A DNA stretch of 64,000 bases, taken from Paratinospora sagittata (Eukaryota > Streptophyta > Magnoliopsida > Ranunculales > Menispermaceae). Below, one piece after another: positions 36,559-51,500 of the stretch. The notes under the pieces are model-generated. The model did not search any database. It was not told the DNA's origin and saw only the letters and a program-made list of their open reading frames with translations. Within the stretch, counting starts at the first letter, position 1; every line of letters begins with the position of its first letter. Position numbers and translations under genes: made by a program. The stretch spans positions 4,756,001 to 4,820,000 of the forward strand of contig CM069607.1 in NCBI GenBank assembly GCA_035771175.1. Direction: 5' to 3'.

Positions 36559-39500
36559 AAACAGAGTGAGGTTGCTTGCTACAATCACAAACTAGGGGAA
36601 TTAGTCATCCCATATACTATCCCTTCCAAGCACAAATGCTTTGGATCTACTTACATAGAAAGCCATCAACATAAGAGCCCAGGAAATTTGATCTTGAAGA
36701 TAACATCCAAATCTTTCACCTACTCTAGAAAGGACGGGAGTTTCTCTTTCCATGCCACAATAAATATGAAATGGAGGATCCTCGAGGCTCCACTAAAGAT
36801 GTGGCACAGGGATGAAATAGAAAAACATCCAAGAACGTCTACCACAGGTGGCAGAAGAGATCAACAGTGCATTGGTGGTATCAGCAAAAATTGCTGCAGG
36901 AAGGAAAAGAATTATGATTGAAGATGTCTGGTGATCAACTATCTGGGATTTTTTGTGAAGAAATTAAAGACAGGAAAATGCAAATATTCATCATATTTGA
37001 AATCCCCTAAAAATGAATAAACAAAAAAGAACATACACAATATCAGAGAGAACCAGAAAGGAGGACAACAGATCCCATCAAAACAAAAGGATCACATCAA
37101 GAAGGAGCAGTCGGCGTTCTGTGCCAAAGACATCTTTCTAAAGCTTAGATATTGGATTTTTATAGACTACCATAGGAGCAGGTGACAATGCTAGCAAGTT
37201 CAGCAGATTAAGTTTTGTGGATATCCACATCTCGCCATAACAAAAACTCCAATCAGAAAACTCTTTAAGTTTCGTGATTTCTTTTACACAAGATGATAGT
37301 AATTGACTATGGAGATATTTCAAGTTCAGTGACCTATGAAAGAAATATAACAGAAGCATCTGGCTATGTTACCTAGGCTCGGGTATGGGTGTCGGATACG
37401 GGTACATATCTAGAGGTCCGACTTGTTCATTTTTGAATTCTAAGATATGGGGACTCGGCTACTTTACATACCATTCTTTCCTTTTTTTTCTTCTTTTCAC
37501 TCATTTATTGTCTGTTTTGTTCTCCCACTTAAAGTAGTTTCACCTATTAGTCATTATCTTCTTTCATATTTTCTCTTCTTTCCATTGCAGAATCTACATA
37601 GTAATATTCTGAAATCCAAAGTGTCGGACATATATCCCATACCCATGTCGCATCCTGAAGTGTTGGACACGGGGTACATCAGGCTAAAATAAAGAGTCCG
37701 GGTAACATAGGCATCTGGTGATTAATTTCATTTCAATCAATATTGTATTATTGTGTAAATTATCACCCGTTTGAGTATCACCATATCATCATCACATGTG
37801 TGCATAATCTTAAAAAACGTGAGATAATATAGATCAATTGAAGAGACATTAAGATTTTTGATAATGATTTATCTAAAAAAGTGTTCTGTTACGAAACTTA
37901 AATCTAGCCTAGTGGTCACATTCTTAGACAGGCCATGAAAGGATGCAATTATTGGCCATTTGTAAACATAGGATTCTCACCTTTCACAGTATAATCTTCA
38001 CTAGAAGAGCGCCCATCCTCATCAGATAAGTACAGAAAAACTGAGTTATTTACCAGATTACCAACAGCAACCAGAAATCCAAGACAAAATTGCGCGAGTA
38101 AAAATAATCCAGGAATAGGATAATGCCAAAAACCAATAGTCTCCCAAATCTCCATGTCCTGAAATTTATTTCCAGATGAACAGATCAGATCAATCTCGTA
38201 ATTCATAAAAAATTTAGAAATAGCCTCCACTCAGTCATCAAGATGGAGAAATACCTTTTGCAGCTTCTTATTTAGGACTGTGAAAGCCACATTGAAGACA
38301 TATGTGCAAGCAGCCCAAAACAGAATGAAAACAAGGAGCAAACCATTTAACTGGTGCAAGTGGAAGAGCGAAGGAAAGGCATATAAAATGTAACCAACAT
38401 ATGCCAGCAACCCAAATGCACATATGCTCGTAAAACTGAAACTCCAAAATGAAAGTGCAAGCAACAAAACCTGCCATGTTCACCACTGAAAGTTTTACAC
38501 ATAAACCAAAGATAATGGATGTATCTAAATTCTAACACAAAATAAAATTATTAATAAAGCTTATAACCAAACAGATGCACAAGAAATTAAATAACAGATA
38601 AAGTTTTTCATTTGTGTTGAGGTAAATATGGCTTTGTAAAGGTCATGGACATATGGATTTAGACACATTATTCTCTGGCAAATACATCTCCTTCAATAAG
38701 TTCCAGATTTTCTTAGTTGTAAATAAGGATTGAACATTGGCAACAAGTTGTGGTTTCTATACTATTCCAGCCAGGTCATTGCCATAGAATTTCACCCAAC
38801 CCTATCTAGTATCTTCATAAGATAAGGAAGTGGACTTATCTTTGCAGTTTCAAGGATCATCAAGAACATAATTCAATTTTTTCATAATTCCTACCTTGAA
38901 GAAAGTGATAAACAAATTCATTCTACTAAACTTCATAGATGTGATGTAGTAGAATATAAAATCTTTCTTTGACCAACAAACTTGAAAGATTGCTTTCAAT
39001 GCCCACAAATTCCATTCAAATCACAACCAAGGATCAAGTCAAAGCGCTTAGCTAGCAAAAGAAATGAAGAAATATTGATCTGACCATTTTTAGCAAAGAA
39101 TTTAGTTCTTTTGGTGAAATTTCAAATGTTTTACTAAAATATGATTTTTCATCTACTGTTGTGATTGAAGTGATCAACATAAGTTGGTCCAACACAACTC
39201 AACTCATCACAAAGATTAAAAAAATTGACTTCACACTATACTTCACTTACTTAAAATTCAAATGTAGTTTAGATAAATACTATTTGGCGGTAGAGAGTTT
39301 TAGTTAAAAAGAATTCACTTTATCGAAGCTTCAAGAGTTCTTCACTTAAATGCTTGGACTATCCTTGTACAAGTATAATTATACATTAAGAGCATACTGC
39401 ATAATAAATTTCAACACGTGATATTTAGAACATAATAGTGTATGATGTATGCATAACATACAATTTTATTTACAACAGTAAATTTACAACTTATAAAACC

Positions 39501-42500
39501 AATATAATATTTTTTTACCATATATAAGATATTTATGAGTTGATTAATATATTGTTTAGTTTTAACATGTTAATTTCTATTTTCAGTAATACAATATTGT
39601 TGCTTTTATACCATTTATTTTCTTTTATGGCTCTTCAGTTTCTGCCCATTTTGCATGAGGTTGAGCTTCAATTTCACATATTTATAATATTTTATTCTTT
39701 GGGGACACTGCTTGATAGAAATTGAAGTTGGCATCAGCTTTTTTATGATTATTCATTTTAGTAAAAATCCCAAGATGTTAAAAACCTTATGACTTTACTC
39801 ATTCTTTTACTTATATTCAACTCTTTTTTTTTTTTGGAGACGAAACAAAAGGAATTTGTATTAATTGGAATCAAAGTACATCCGAGCACCAGTGGTACTC
39901 AACATCATTGGTTCATACATTCACACATCCTAAACCTTACATACAATTAATCCAATTCATGTGCCAATCATAAATGGAAAAGCCAGCAACAAAAGGTGAA
40001 CACGTGACCCAATTGCATGCACTCCAAAGCGCCTCTTCCCAAATTTCCCACTTTTTTTTCTGTACTCCCTCAAATATTCTCCTATTTTGTTCCAACCATA
40101 TCGCCCATAGAGATGCGAAGCTAGTGATTCTCAAGATATCCTTCTCCTTGCTCGACAGATTAGTCATCTGTAAGAATGACAATATGGAACTTCCCATCCA
40201 AGAACACCACCCAATTCTCCCAAATTCTCCTAGAACACATGAAATATAGATTCATAATCCTGCATGCACAACGAGCAACACTGAGGGGACAAATATAAGT
40301 AGGACATTCGTCTCTGTAGAACATCCATTGTGCAAAGTTTCTAATGAGCAAGTATCCACCCAAACACCTTTGCTTTTGAGGGTATGTGAGCATGCCAAAT
40401 ATAGTTAGATAATGAAAAGGAAGGATTAGGAGGGCAATCGACAAGGCTCTCTAAGAGAAACTTGCAAGTAAATCTACCAAAGGAATGGAGTGCCCATTTG
40501 AAATAATCAGAAGTGGAAGATAATGAGACATGTTCCAAACTAACGATGAGAGAGGTGGCTTCTTCTAATTCACGAACCGTGAGTGGTCTAGAGAAGTGCA
40601 AATTCCAAGATGGGTTGGATGAATGGGTTGCATTTAAATTGGCAAAATTCCTAATGGGGAAGTTGTGTAATGAGGAAAGGCGATACAAGCCGGGAAAGGT
40701 TCCGGCTAAGGGAGAGTTTCTGATCCACCTATCCTCCCAAAAGCCAAAAGTACTACCATCACCCACAACTGGGTTAATGTGAACCATCGCCTCCGGAACC
40801 AACGGTGAGATAAACTTCCAAGGACTGTGATAGGTAAATTTGCACCTTCTACCAGCATCCCAATCATAAATTGTCTGCCCATATATACTGGAAATAACCC
40901 AAGCCCAAAGAGAGTGTTTTTCCCGAAGGAAGCGCCAAATCCACTTAGCCCCAAGCGCCTTGTTCCTCAGTATGATGTTTCCAATGTTGAGTCCACCCTT
41001 GCTCAATGGTCACTGAACCACCCTCCAACTACCATGATGAAGGCTAGCACTGTCCTTCATGCCCTTCCAAAGGAACACGCTTATCTTCTTTTCAATCAAA
41101 GTTGCAATTCCATTTGGTATCCTAAAGAGTGACAGGAAATAAGAAGGTATAGCGAGTAGAACTGATCTTATGAGGGCAAGTCTACCACCTTTTGAAAAAT
41201 AACAGCTCTTCCAACCATCCCGTGTCTTAGACACCTTTTGTAGCACCGGTTCCCAAAACTCCTTAAATTGCGGATTGCCTCCAAGAGGGAGGCTAAGATA
41301 CTTTACAGGCCAAGTTCCAATTGAGCAGCCCACCTTATTAGCAAGGCGAAGTATAACTACATGATCCATATTTATCCCCATCATTTGGCTTTTACCCATG
41401 TTCACTCTTAACCCTGAAATCTTGCAAAAGCACAGGAGAATCTGTATAACCCCCATAACGTTAGCCTATACTCCATGGAGACAAAGAAGAGCGTCATCAG
41501 CATACTGCAGGTGATATATTTCCATTTTCTTCGATCCTACCTTGAATCCTTTTACAATTGTGTGCTCGCATCCTTTATCCGCCATTCTTCCAAAGCAGTC
41601 TACTACCAATGTGAACAAGACAGGAGACAATGGATCTCCTTGTCGTAATCCTCTTCCTGCCTCAAAGCTACCATGTGATCTACCATTCACCATAACCGAA
41701 ACCAATTTTAAACGTTCTCTAATCCAAGATAGCCACCTTGGGCCAAAACCCTTCTTCCCCATGGTGAAATCTAGAAAATCCCAATCCACAACGTCGTAGG
41801 CTTTGGCAAAGTCTACTTTGAATAACACTCCTTTCTTGTAACGAGTCTGATACTCTTCTACCGCCTTGTTAGCAATGAGAACCACATCTAGAATTTTTCT
41901 ATCCCTGATAAAGGCAGACTGAGCAATCCCAATAGTTTTATGAAGAATAGTGCGGATCTTGATTGAAAGTACTTTTGCAATGATATTGTAGAGCTTGTTA
42001 CCAAGCTAATGGGCCTGAAGTCCTTCAACTGCCAAGAGTTTGCTTTCTTTGGTATGAAGCATATGTATGTCTCATCAACTTGCTTGTTAATGATGCCACT
42101 GTGAAAAAACTCCCTAAACAACTTCAACAAATCTTCCTTGACTGCCTCCCAAGAATTTTGGAAAAACTTCATAGTAAATTCATCCAAACCAAGAGCTTTA
42201 TTTCCATCACACCCAAACACCGCTTCTTTCACCTCAACTTCCTCAAATGGCCTCTCGAGAAATGCTACATCCTCTGTTGATATGGGTTCCCACTCAAGAC
42301 CTTCAATGCCCCATGATCTTGTCCTCTAAGATGAGTAGACTCGTCTAAAGTAACTTACTATCTCATTAATGACCCCATGTTCTGAATCAATAATTGATCC
42401 ATCCTCCTCGATTTTATTGATGTAATTCCGACCGTTCCGACTATTAAGAATCCTATGAAAAAAACTTGTGTTGGCATCCCCTTCCCTTAACCATCTTATT

Positions 42501-45500
42501 TTTGCATTCTAGAACAATCTTTTGTCATCCCTCAAGCAAACCTCGGCAAGTTCTTCCTTAAGCTTCTTGTGGTGAGAGTCCAGCTCCCAAGACCACCACT
42601 CGGTCCCTTCTATCTATCTAGTCCCCCAATCAAATTTTCAATTAGCTTCTTCTTGGTAGGTGTTGACCCAAAGACTTCTTTGTCCTGCACCTTCAAATTG
42701 TTTTTTATTTCCTTCATCTTGAGCATGAATACCCATAAGCTCAAGAAGAATTCCACCACTGCAATATCTTGTTTTTGAAATCCTTCTGCTCAATCCAAAA
42801 GTTCTCAAATCAAAACAGGGAAGGACCCCATTTTAGCATCTTAGAATACATAATTATCAAACAGTGATTAGAGGTAATCCTAGGCAAAGCCTCTTCTTGC
42901 CTACAATTCGGGAAAATATTCTCCCAACTTGTAGTAAAGAGAAAGCGATCAAGGCAACAACACACCGGACTTTCCCTATAGTTTGTCAATGTAAACCTAG
43001 CATTGAGAATAGGCGGATCCCTCAGCTCCAAATCGTTAATGAGTTGATCAAACTCCTGCATACTTCTAGTGAGCCTCCTACTGTTGAGTTTCTCCCCTAA
43101 ATTCCTTGTAGTGTTAAAATCACCAGCTACACACCATCTTTCACCACACACCACCCTCAAGCAGGCCAATTCATCCCAAAAAGCCTCCCTTTTTTATGGA
43201 TACCCCTGTAAGCCACCAATTGTTTGTATACACTTCCTTTACTTGGACAAAAACTGAATACCCTCCAAGTAGACTTGAAACTACCTCCACAGATCTCGTA
43301 TCCCATGCCACCAAAATTCCTCCTAAAGCGCCTACTGCTGGATGAATTACCCCGCTCTTGAATCTCGAACCCCACAACGGACTCCTAATTTGTCTACCCA
43401 ATGAAATTGATTTTGTCTCTTGCAAAATGATAAATTCAGGTTCAGTTTACAGATAACTCTCTTAATTAAGCTTCTTTTCGGAGGGGATCCACACCCCCTA
43501 ACATTCCAAGATAGGATCTTCATTGGATAACCTTCCCTTTCCCATTAACAACATTCTTGCTACTACATTTTCTTCCTTCAGAGCCATTAGTCTGCATCTT
43601 CCTCTTCGAATCAAGCGTCGGATTTTTTTGGATGGGATGGATTGAAAGCTTCGCTCTTTTCAGGAACTCAACGATGGTTTTGAGTGAAGAAATAACAGTA
43701 TCATCCTTAAACCCTTCCCCTAACAAATTCAGCATAACCACCTAACAATTTTGTGCATGCATATCAGAAGTCTGAGGCTCCTTTACTCCTATACAATTAA
43801 GTTTATCTCCACCCCCATCGTGGTTCACTGAAGAAGAGGCTCGATCGTCTTCGCCGCTATCGTTCATGGCAGTCTTTCCACTGGTGGTGTTCAGTGGACC
43901 GTTGGGTATAGGGTTGGTGCTAGGAAGAGGTTGAGGGGACAGTATAGAGATGGGAGAAATCATAGGAGAATTAGCATGCTCACAATCAATATCCTCAAGA
44001 TTAGGTTGAGCATATACCTGATCATCAGACCGAGCGTTATGCATGTCTCCAATGAATGATTTTCCCAAATCAACGTTTGCATCTTGCTCATTTACTCCAA
44101 GAGTCAAAGAGCTTCTGAGAGAGGCTTGTTCTACTTCTTCATCACTGTTGGGATCATCACCCAGGTTGAAGGCCCACAGTGTCTCGAAGTCATCTGAAAG
44201 TGCCACATGTGATTCCATAAACATAAGATCCTCACGCATCGCCCGATTGATCTCCCTTCGTGTCTTCCGCTTCTGGTTCTTTGTCAAGCCCCCCTTGTCT
44301 CTTGCTTTCCCTTTACTCAAGCCCCTCTCGCCTCCATTGTGGATTACCCCTTTTGCTTTCAGCCGAGAATTCCCCTCCCAAAGGGATTTCGATCGTTGTG
44401 AGAACTAAATTCTTCTATCTCTGAAGTTCGACTCAGCCAATAGCATCTTGACCATACAATCCAACCCTTATGTATCTTCCTTTGTCTGCTGACTCAAAAT
44501 TTTCTCAGCCCCAATGTCCTCCCCTGCCTTAGACTGAGGCTCCATGGTGTCTAAGACGTGGCTTCGACAGCCAGATTTGATACTCTGTGTTGATGCTCTG
44601 CACCCCTCTTCCTCTGTCTCTTGTATCTTTGCTCCATCCCTATCCCGTGCCTATTTTGATGAAGTCGCACCCTCCAAGTTGGGCCTGAAATCGATTGGAA
44701 TTGCATTGGTTTTTATACCACTTGAAACAGTTGAAGTGTGGATCTATATCTATTGCAACCCAGCTCCGTGGGCCCAATAGATCTTGTTTTCGGTTTAAGA
44801 GGCCCTTGTATATTTGCCTCTACTGACTTATACAAATCTAGGCCCTTAACAACATTGGCCCATGATGTAGATGTTGCCAAGTGTAAACCAACATGGCCCC
44901 GCCTTCCCACTCTGCCTCTTCTCTTTGCAATGGAACTCCATTTGCAGAGATACATCTCCCCCCTATCACTGTCGACCTGTAAGCACACCTCCTCCACCAA
45001 CTCCGCCCCTCAAACTCCTCTTCTACCATTAATAACCCTTGATTTTGGGGGTTTCTCTTAGGGCCATCCCAGTGTATCTTCAAATATGTCAAAATTATCT
45101 GCAACCATAATAGCTCACAAACCCCTTGTGCCATTGGTCGGAATTCTACTTCAGCACCATATCTGGCCACTACATTCTGCTTTTTACTTCGCCATGTCAC
45201 CAAATTCCCACCAAGAAACGTACAATATCCAGTAGTTGATCTTCTGTCAACTACTGAATCAGCATAGTCTGAATCAGTATATGCTTCAAGAACCACTCCT
45301 GTGTGTCGTTTAAATAAGATGTTCTATCCTGGAGTCCCTTTAAGATACTGTAAAACATGATTAGCTGCTTGCAAATGAATATCTTTAGGGTTGTGCATGA
45401 ACTGACTTATTACACTTACTGCATATGCAATATCAGGTCTTGTGTGAGAGAGATAGATGAGTCTTCCTACTAGTCTTTGATACATCTCTTATTAATAGTC

Positions 45501-48500
45501 AGCGCTTCTTCAGCTTCTCCAAGCTTGTGATTAAGATCAGTAGGAGTGTTCATTGGTTTGCATGTTAGCTTCCCGGTTTCTTTAAGAAGGTCTGTAATGT
45601 ACTTCTGTTGAGAAATAAAGATTCCCTGTTTAGAGTGTGCCACTTCAATCCCTAGGAAGTATTTCAATCTCCCTAGTTCCTTGATCTCAAATTCCTCGGT
45701 CAAACACTGCTTCAAATTTTGTCTCTCGTTCTCATTGTTTCCTGTCATGATGATGTCATCAACATACACTAATAGAGCTGTAACTCCCCCTAAAGTCGAG
45801 TGCTTAATAAACAAAGTGTGATCTCTTTGGCTTTGTCTATATCCCATATTTGTCATTACTTTGGCAAACCGACCAAACCATGCCCTCGGAGATTGTTTAA
45901 GTTCATACAGGGCCATTTTCAATTTACACACTTTATCAGTGGTGCCAAATCCTGGAGGCACTTCCATATAGATTTCTTCTTCTAAATCCCCATGTAAAAA
46001 TCCATTCTTTACATCAAATTGTTGCAGATCCCAGTCATTATTAGCTGTTAATGACAAAAGAAGTCTCACAGTATTCATTTTTGCAACCGGAGCAAACGTC
46101 TCTTGATAGTCCACACCATATGTCTGAGTATATCCTTTGGCTACTAATCTTGCCTTGTAGCGCTCTAGGGACCCATCTGCTTTGTATTTTACTGTATAAA
46201 CCCATTTGCATCCCACAGGTTTCTATCCTACAGGCAAGTCTACCAGCTCCCATGTTGTATTTTTCTCCAGGGCTTCCATTTTCACAATCATAGCTTGTTT
46301 CCAATTTGTATTAGATAAAGCCTCGGATAATGATGTAGGAGTCTGGATGTTGTTCAGGTTGGTAAGAAAACTCTTATGGGTTGGCGAGAACTTCTCGAAG
46401 GATACAACCTGAGATAGTGGATACAAAGAATGTTTAGTGCATTCCCTTGTGCCCTTTCTAATGGCAATGGGAAAATCATTGTCAGGTTCAGAGGCTAAAA
46501 GATCATTGTTAGTTTCAGAAACTAATGAAATTTGTAAGGAGGGTTCAGGATTTGTTACCTCATTTTCAGGGATTGGTTCAGATTCTTGAACTTGCATCGG
46601 TTCAGGAGCTGCAGCTTTCTTCCTTGAGTACATTTGTCCAGTCATCCGATCCTTAGGTTCGTCATTGGGTACAGAGGGTGTAGGAGATTCGGGTTTGGTT
46701 TGTTGGAGGTTAAAGGGGCCAAAAAGATCAAAAGGGTTATCAAGGGAGTTTTGATCCTTATCTTCCATGATAGCACTCTCCCCCGGAAGAGGATGAGCGG
46801 AAAAATAGGGCTCAGGTTCACAAAAAGTGACATCGGCAGAGACAAAGAATTTCTTTGATGGCGGATGATAGCATTTATATCCCTTTTGAGTGGAAGAGTA
46901 TTCGACAAAAACACACTTGAGAGCTTTGGGGTCCAACTTCCCCCTGTTGGGTTGGTGAACATGGACAAATGATACACACCCAAATATCTTAGGTATAAGA
47001 TTATTGGAGATTTTGAGCTTAGGGTAAAATTGACATAGCTTTTGCATAGGACTTTTGAAACCAAGGGTCCGAGATGGTAGGCGGTTAATAAGGTGTGTTG
47101 CAGTGAGGACAGCTTCCCCCCAATAGGACTTAGGCATAGTATTCTGAAATAAAAAGGCTCGGGTTGTATCAAGCAGGTGGCCACTTTTTCTTTCAGCAAC
47201 TCCATTTTGTTGTGGGGTGTGAACACAGGATGATTCATGAAGGATCCCCTCATTTTGGAAGTATTTGGTCAATGTTTGATTAAAATAGTCTCTAGCATTG
47301 TCAGATCGAAATCTCTTGATTTTAGCACCAAACTGGATGTGTATCATGTTATGGAAGGTAGGAAGAACAAAGCTCACATCGGATTTTTGATAAGAATGTC
47401 CACGAGACTCTAGTACAATCACCAATGAAGGACACGAACCATCGCGCTCCAGAAACATTAGGTATTGGAGAGGGACCCCAAATATCACTATGAATGAGAT
47501 CAAAAGGATCTGAACTTCTTTCATTACTAAGTGGAAAAGATATACGTTTGTGTTTCGCAAGTTTACGCACTTCACAATGAAAATCTTCAACATTGAGAGA
47601 CTTAAACAAAAAATGAAACATGATTTTAAGGGTTCGAAAAGAAGGATGGCCAAAACGGCGATGATGGAGCCATAGCTTTTCTTTATTGGAAAATTTGTGC
47701 TCGGAGAGAAATGAAGTGTTACTCTTGATAGGATGTACTGGTGTCTCAAGATAATACAACCCGTCTAAAGAAGGATGGCCAAAACGGCGATGATGGAGCC
47801 ATAGCTTTTCTTTATTGAAAAATTTGTGCTCGGAGAGAAATGAAGTGTTACTCTTGATAGGATGTACTGGTGTCTCAAGATAATACAACCCGTCCTGTTC
47901 CTTAGCATGTCCAATCATCGTCCCCAAGTCCTGGTCCTGAAATGCACAGTAAGTAGGAAAGAAGGTTACATTACAACTCAGATCATGGGTCAGTTTTTTA
48001 ATAGAGATAAGATAGTAGATAGTTTAGGAACATGAAGAACATTTCTAAGTATAAGGGTGGGGCTGATGTGAACATCACCTATACTAGCAATTGTGGTTAA
48101 GGATTCATCAGCTATGGCTACTTTCCGACTACTAGGACATGGGTTGTAGGTATGAAATATATTGGGGGAATTGGTCATGTGATCAGTAGCACCAGAATCT
48201 ATAACCCAAGAGTTAGCCAAAGACTTATCCGAGACGTTAAATCCAATAGAAATAGGAAAGTTACCTGAATGGGCCAATGAACAGGTACCTGAGGGTTTGT
48301 CCAGCGTGCCAAGCAAAGATTTCAGTCTTTCAATGTCGTTTAGGCTGAATCCTTCTGGCACCGGGAAGTCTGCAACTGTTTGTTCAGTAGACAGATGTGC
48401 TTGTCCACTGGTCTTCTGTTGTCTGCCTTTGTAGCCCCATTCTTTACTGGAAGTTGAAGGCTTGCCATGAAGTTTTCAACACTTCTCCCTAGTATGTCTA

Positions 48501-51500
48501 GTCTTCTGACAATAAGTACACCATAGATTGTCCCTATTGTCTCGATTTGGGACCTTTGATGATTCAGCGCGCGGAGTGTGTGTCTTCTGATCATTTCCCC
48601 GATTGGCAACCATAGCTGAGCCTTCCATCTTCTGAGGTGTGAGCATAACACTTCTTCTGCTTTCTTCAGTTCGGATAGCTGAGATAGTCTCATTCAGAGT
48701 TGGCAACTCTTTGCTGAGAGTCTGAACTCTCACTTGATCAAACTCTGCATTGAGTCCAGCAAAGAAGTCATAGACCCGATCCTTCTCAATATAGTTCTTT
48801 AAAACTACAGCATCTGCAGGGCATGTAGTCTCAATACATCTATAATGGTAAGTTCCTGCCAGAGATTCTTCAATACATTGGCATATTCGGTGACCGTCAT
48901 GTTGCCTCGTTTTGTTGTTCCAACTTTCACTTTAATCTCATACACTTAGGCTGCATCATGGGCCTTAGAGTATGTCTGATGAACGGCATCCCAAATGTCT
49001 TTGGCGGTAGTTAGAAACATGCATGTATCACTAATGTTTGGCGTCATTGAATTTCATAGCCATGCCATTATAGAAGCATCTTCGTTATCCCACGCTATAA
49101 ACTTAGGATCTCCAGGTGTAGGTCCAATGCCCAAAAGATGACTTAATTTCCCTTTGCCCTTCAAAAAAGTACGCACCAGCTGAGCCACTTCAAATAATTC
49201 TTTCCATCAAGTCAGTATGCTGCCTGAATGTTTGGTAGTTCTCCTTTCTCCGTTTTGTCAACTGCTTCTTCAGTTTGCACCGTTTCGGAAGAAACCGACA
49301 TTTTTCTTTTTCCCTTTTTTTATTTTATAGGTTACAAACTCAAAAAAGAAAAATAAATAAAAATAAAAATAAAAGAAGAATATCAGATGAAGACGAAGAA
49401 GGCGAACCAGGAGCTACAGATGACGATGGAGATTAGAGAGATGCAGTGATGCAGTGATGCGCAAGAGAGATATGTGAGAGAGATGCGCGAGAGACGACAA
49501 AGATCAGTAGCAACGTCAAAGATCAGCAATGGTGGGTTCAACCAGCAGCGACTGAAACACAGTAGCAATGGAGACGACGGCGTCGACGACGATTAGGATA
49601 TCGACAGTGCCGATGAGGAAGACGCAGTAGTCGATGGTAATATAGTAGCAGTGATGAAGACGTACGTACGCACCAATCAGCAACACGAATAATGGCGATG
49701 AAGGCCAACGAGGAAGGTTCCGGCAATGAAGGCCAAAATAAAACAATTTCGTCGATGAAGGTCGGAAATTTTTCCAGTTGTACGAGCTTAAAGCTCTGAT
49801 ACCATGTTAAATACTAATAAAAGACACAAAGATGTAACGTGGTTCGGCTCCAAGGCCTACGTCCACGGGAGAAGAGAGGAAATATTTTCTTATTCTTGAT
49901 GATGTCTTAATGGAGGGACACCATATATATAGACATACAGGGCTATGCACACATATAGCTATAATTACAATTTTAGTAACTGCTAAATAAAACGATTACT
50001 AAAATTATCATCTTTCCTTAAAGGAAATAAATCCCACAGAATTATCATCTTTCCTTAAAGGAAATAAATCTTTAAAGGAAATAAATCCTTAAAGGAAATA
50101 AATCCCACAGATTTTGCTTTTCTCCACAACAGTATGCAAACCACCTTAATCCATTTTCTCTCATTTTATCCTAGTATCACCACAAAAGTAAAAAATAAAA
50201 ATAAATCATAAAGGAATTATCATAATACAAACAAATATAGGTTTTTTAAGTCAAATAGCACAAATAAATGTGTGTGTTCAAAGAAAGATGAGATATTCAT
50301 AGAGAAGGCCAACATTTTCCATGAGACACTCCACTCCTTGCAAGTTAGAAATGTCAAAAGTAAGCTCATTCAGAAATTTGTGATTATTCCAAGCACTGTA
50401 AAAACTCAGAATAAAAATGAACAGCCAAAAGAAAATTCATTAAGCTATCCTAAGAAAACCAAAAATGTGGAAAAGAAACAGATTTTTTGCCTAGATAAGC
50501 ATTGTGCTAGGAATATCCCCACAAAAAACCACACCCCTTAATTCATGACCATTTAGATCCTAGAGTATGTTCATTTGATCTGTATGTTTAGCTGTAGAGT
50601 GCCTACCGGAAAACCGTACGTGAAGAAGTTGATACTGAATGTCCGGAAAACTGCTCCTCTCAATAAAACATTGGTATGTCTTACACCAGATCTGTAAGTC
50701 ATGATGCAAATCATTAGCATTACAAGGAAAATGCCAAGATACGCCAATATTTAAGTTCATCAATTTGACAAAGCTACAAGGACAAGCGCTTTACAAAACA
50801 AATGTTCATTCTAGATTTATAGGTAAATATCATGATGGGTGAATGATGATAGTAATTAGTAGGAATGCCTGTTTTTCACCAAATGAGATTAATCAAAAAG
50901 AAAAATACAAAAGCACGCAACAGAGGCTTTTTGAGGTGGATACAAATTCATTATATTTGTTAATAAAATATAAGTTATTATCTTATGATCAAATATTGAA
51001 GCATATTAAGTCCATGCAATATAATATTCATATCAGTCTGGATCTGGTTTAGTGTATCTGTGCTGGAACAAAAAAAAACCGGTACCAAATATATACATTT
51101 CAATGCTTTAAGATTAATAAAATGCCAGAGAATTTGAGAGGCTTACCATGCAATCCTCTAGTAATGCAAACACCCATTGAGATGAGCGAGATGCAAGACT
51201 GCCCTTAAAGTTTGATCCCTATATTAGTTAGGAAATTCTAAGTAGGAATAAACTATCACAAATACTAACTGACGCTATAAGAGTTAATCGGGAAATTTGA
51301 CCAAACAATACACTTCAATTTCATTTGGATTAGCTAATCTGATTTATAGCACCAAATATGGAGGGAAATTTTACAAAACAATACACTTTAATTTCAGTTG
51401 GATTAGCTTATCTTATTCTTTTAATACAAGTATTCGTATCTCCGATGCATATGTGTTATTCTAGTTGCATTATCATTCATCGGTAAACATATTTCCCAGT

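Larger units (their letters stand above)
45059..50131 (-). mobile_element. Ty1/Copia retrotransposon A, 3'-truncated and degenerate
   Basis: On the - strand: 5' LTR (50131-49805), primer-binding site, gag from about 49300 with early stops and a zinc knuckle ([14 protein letters not shown]), protease ([11 protein letters not shown]), then an integrase core. The reverse transcriptase (46216-45470) has YVDDIIMTG, and RNase H (45300 onward) has [18 protein letters not shown]. RNase H breaks off within about 75 residues, at 45059, where LINE sequence begins. The rest of RNase H, the purine tract and the 3' LTR are missing. Several stops and shifts separate the domains, so it is not autonomous. It lies in the same orientation as Piezo, in the 12-kb intron. 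Confidence 0.92.

Noticed and set aside
50272..50541. 89-codon + strand frame in a Piezo intron
   Set aside because: It is Lys/Asn-rich as expected from AT-rich DNA, with no motif and no flanking signals.
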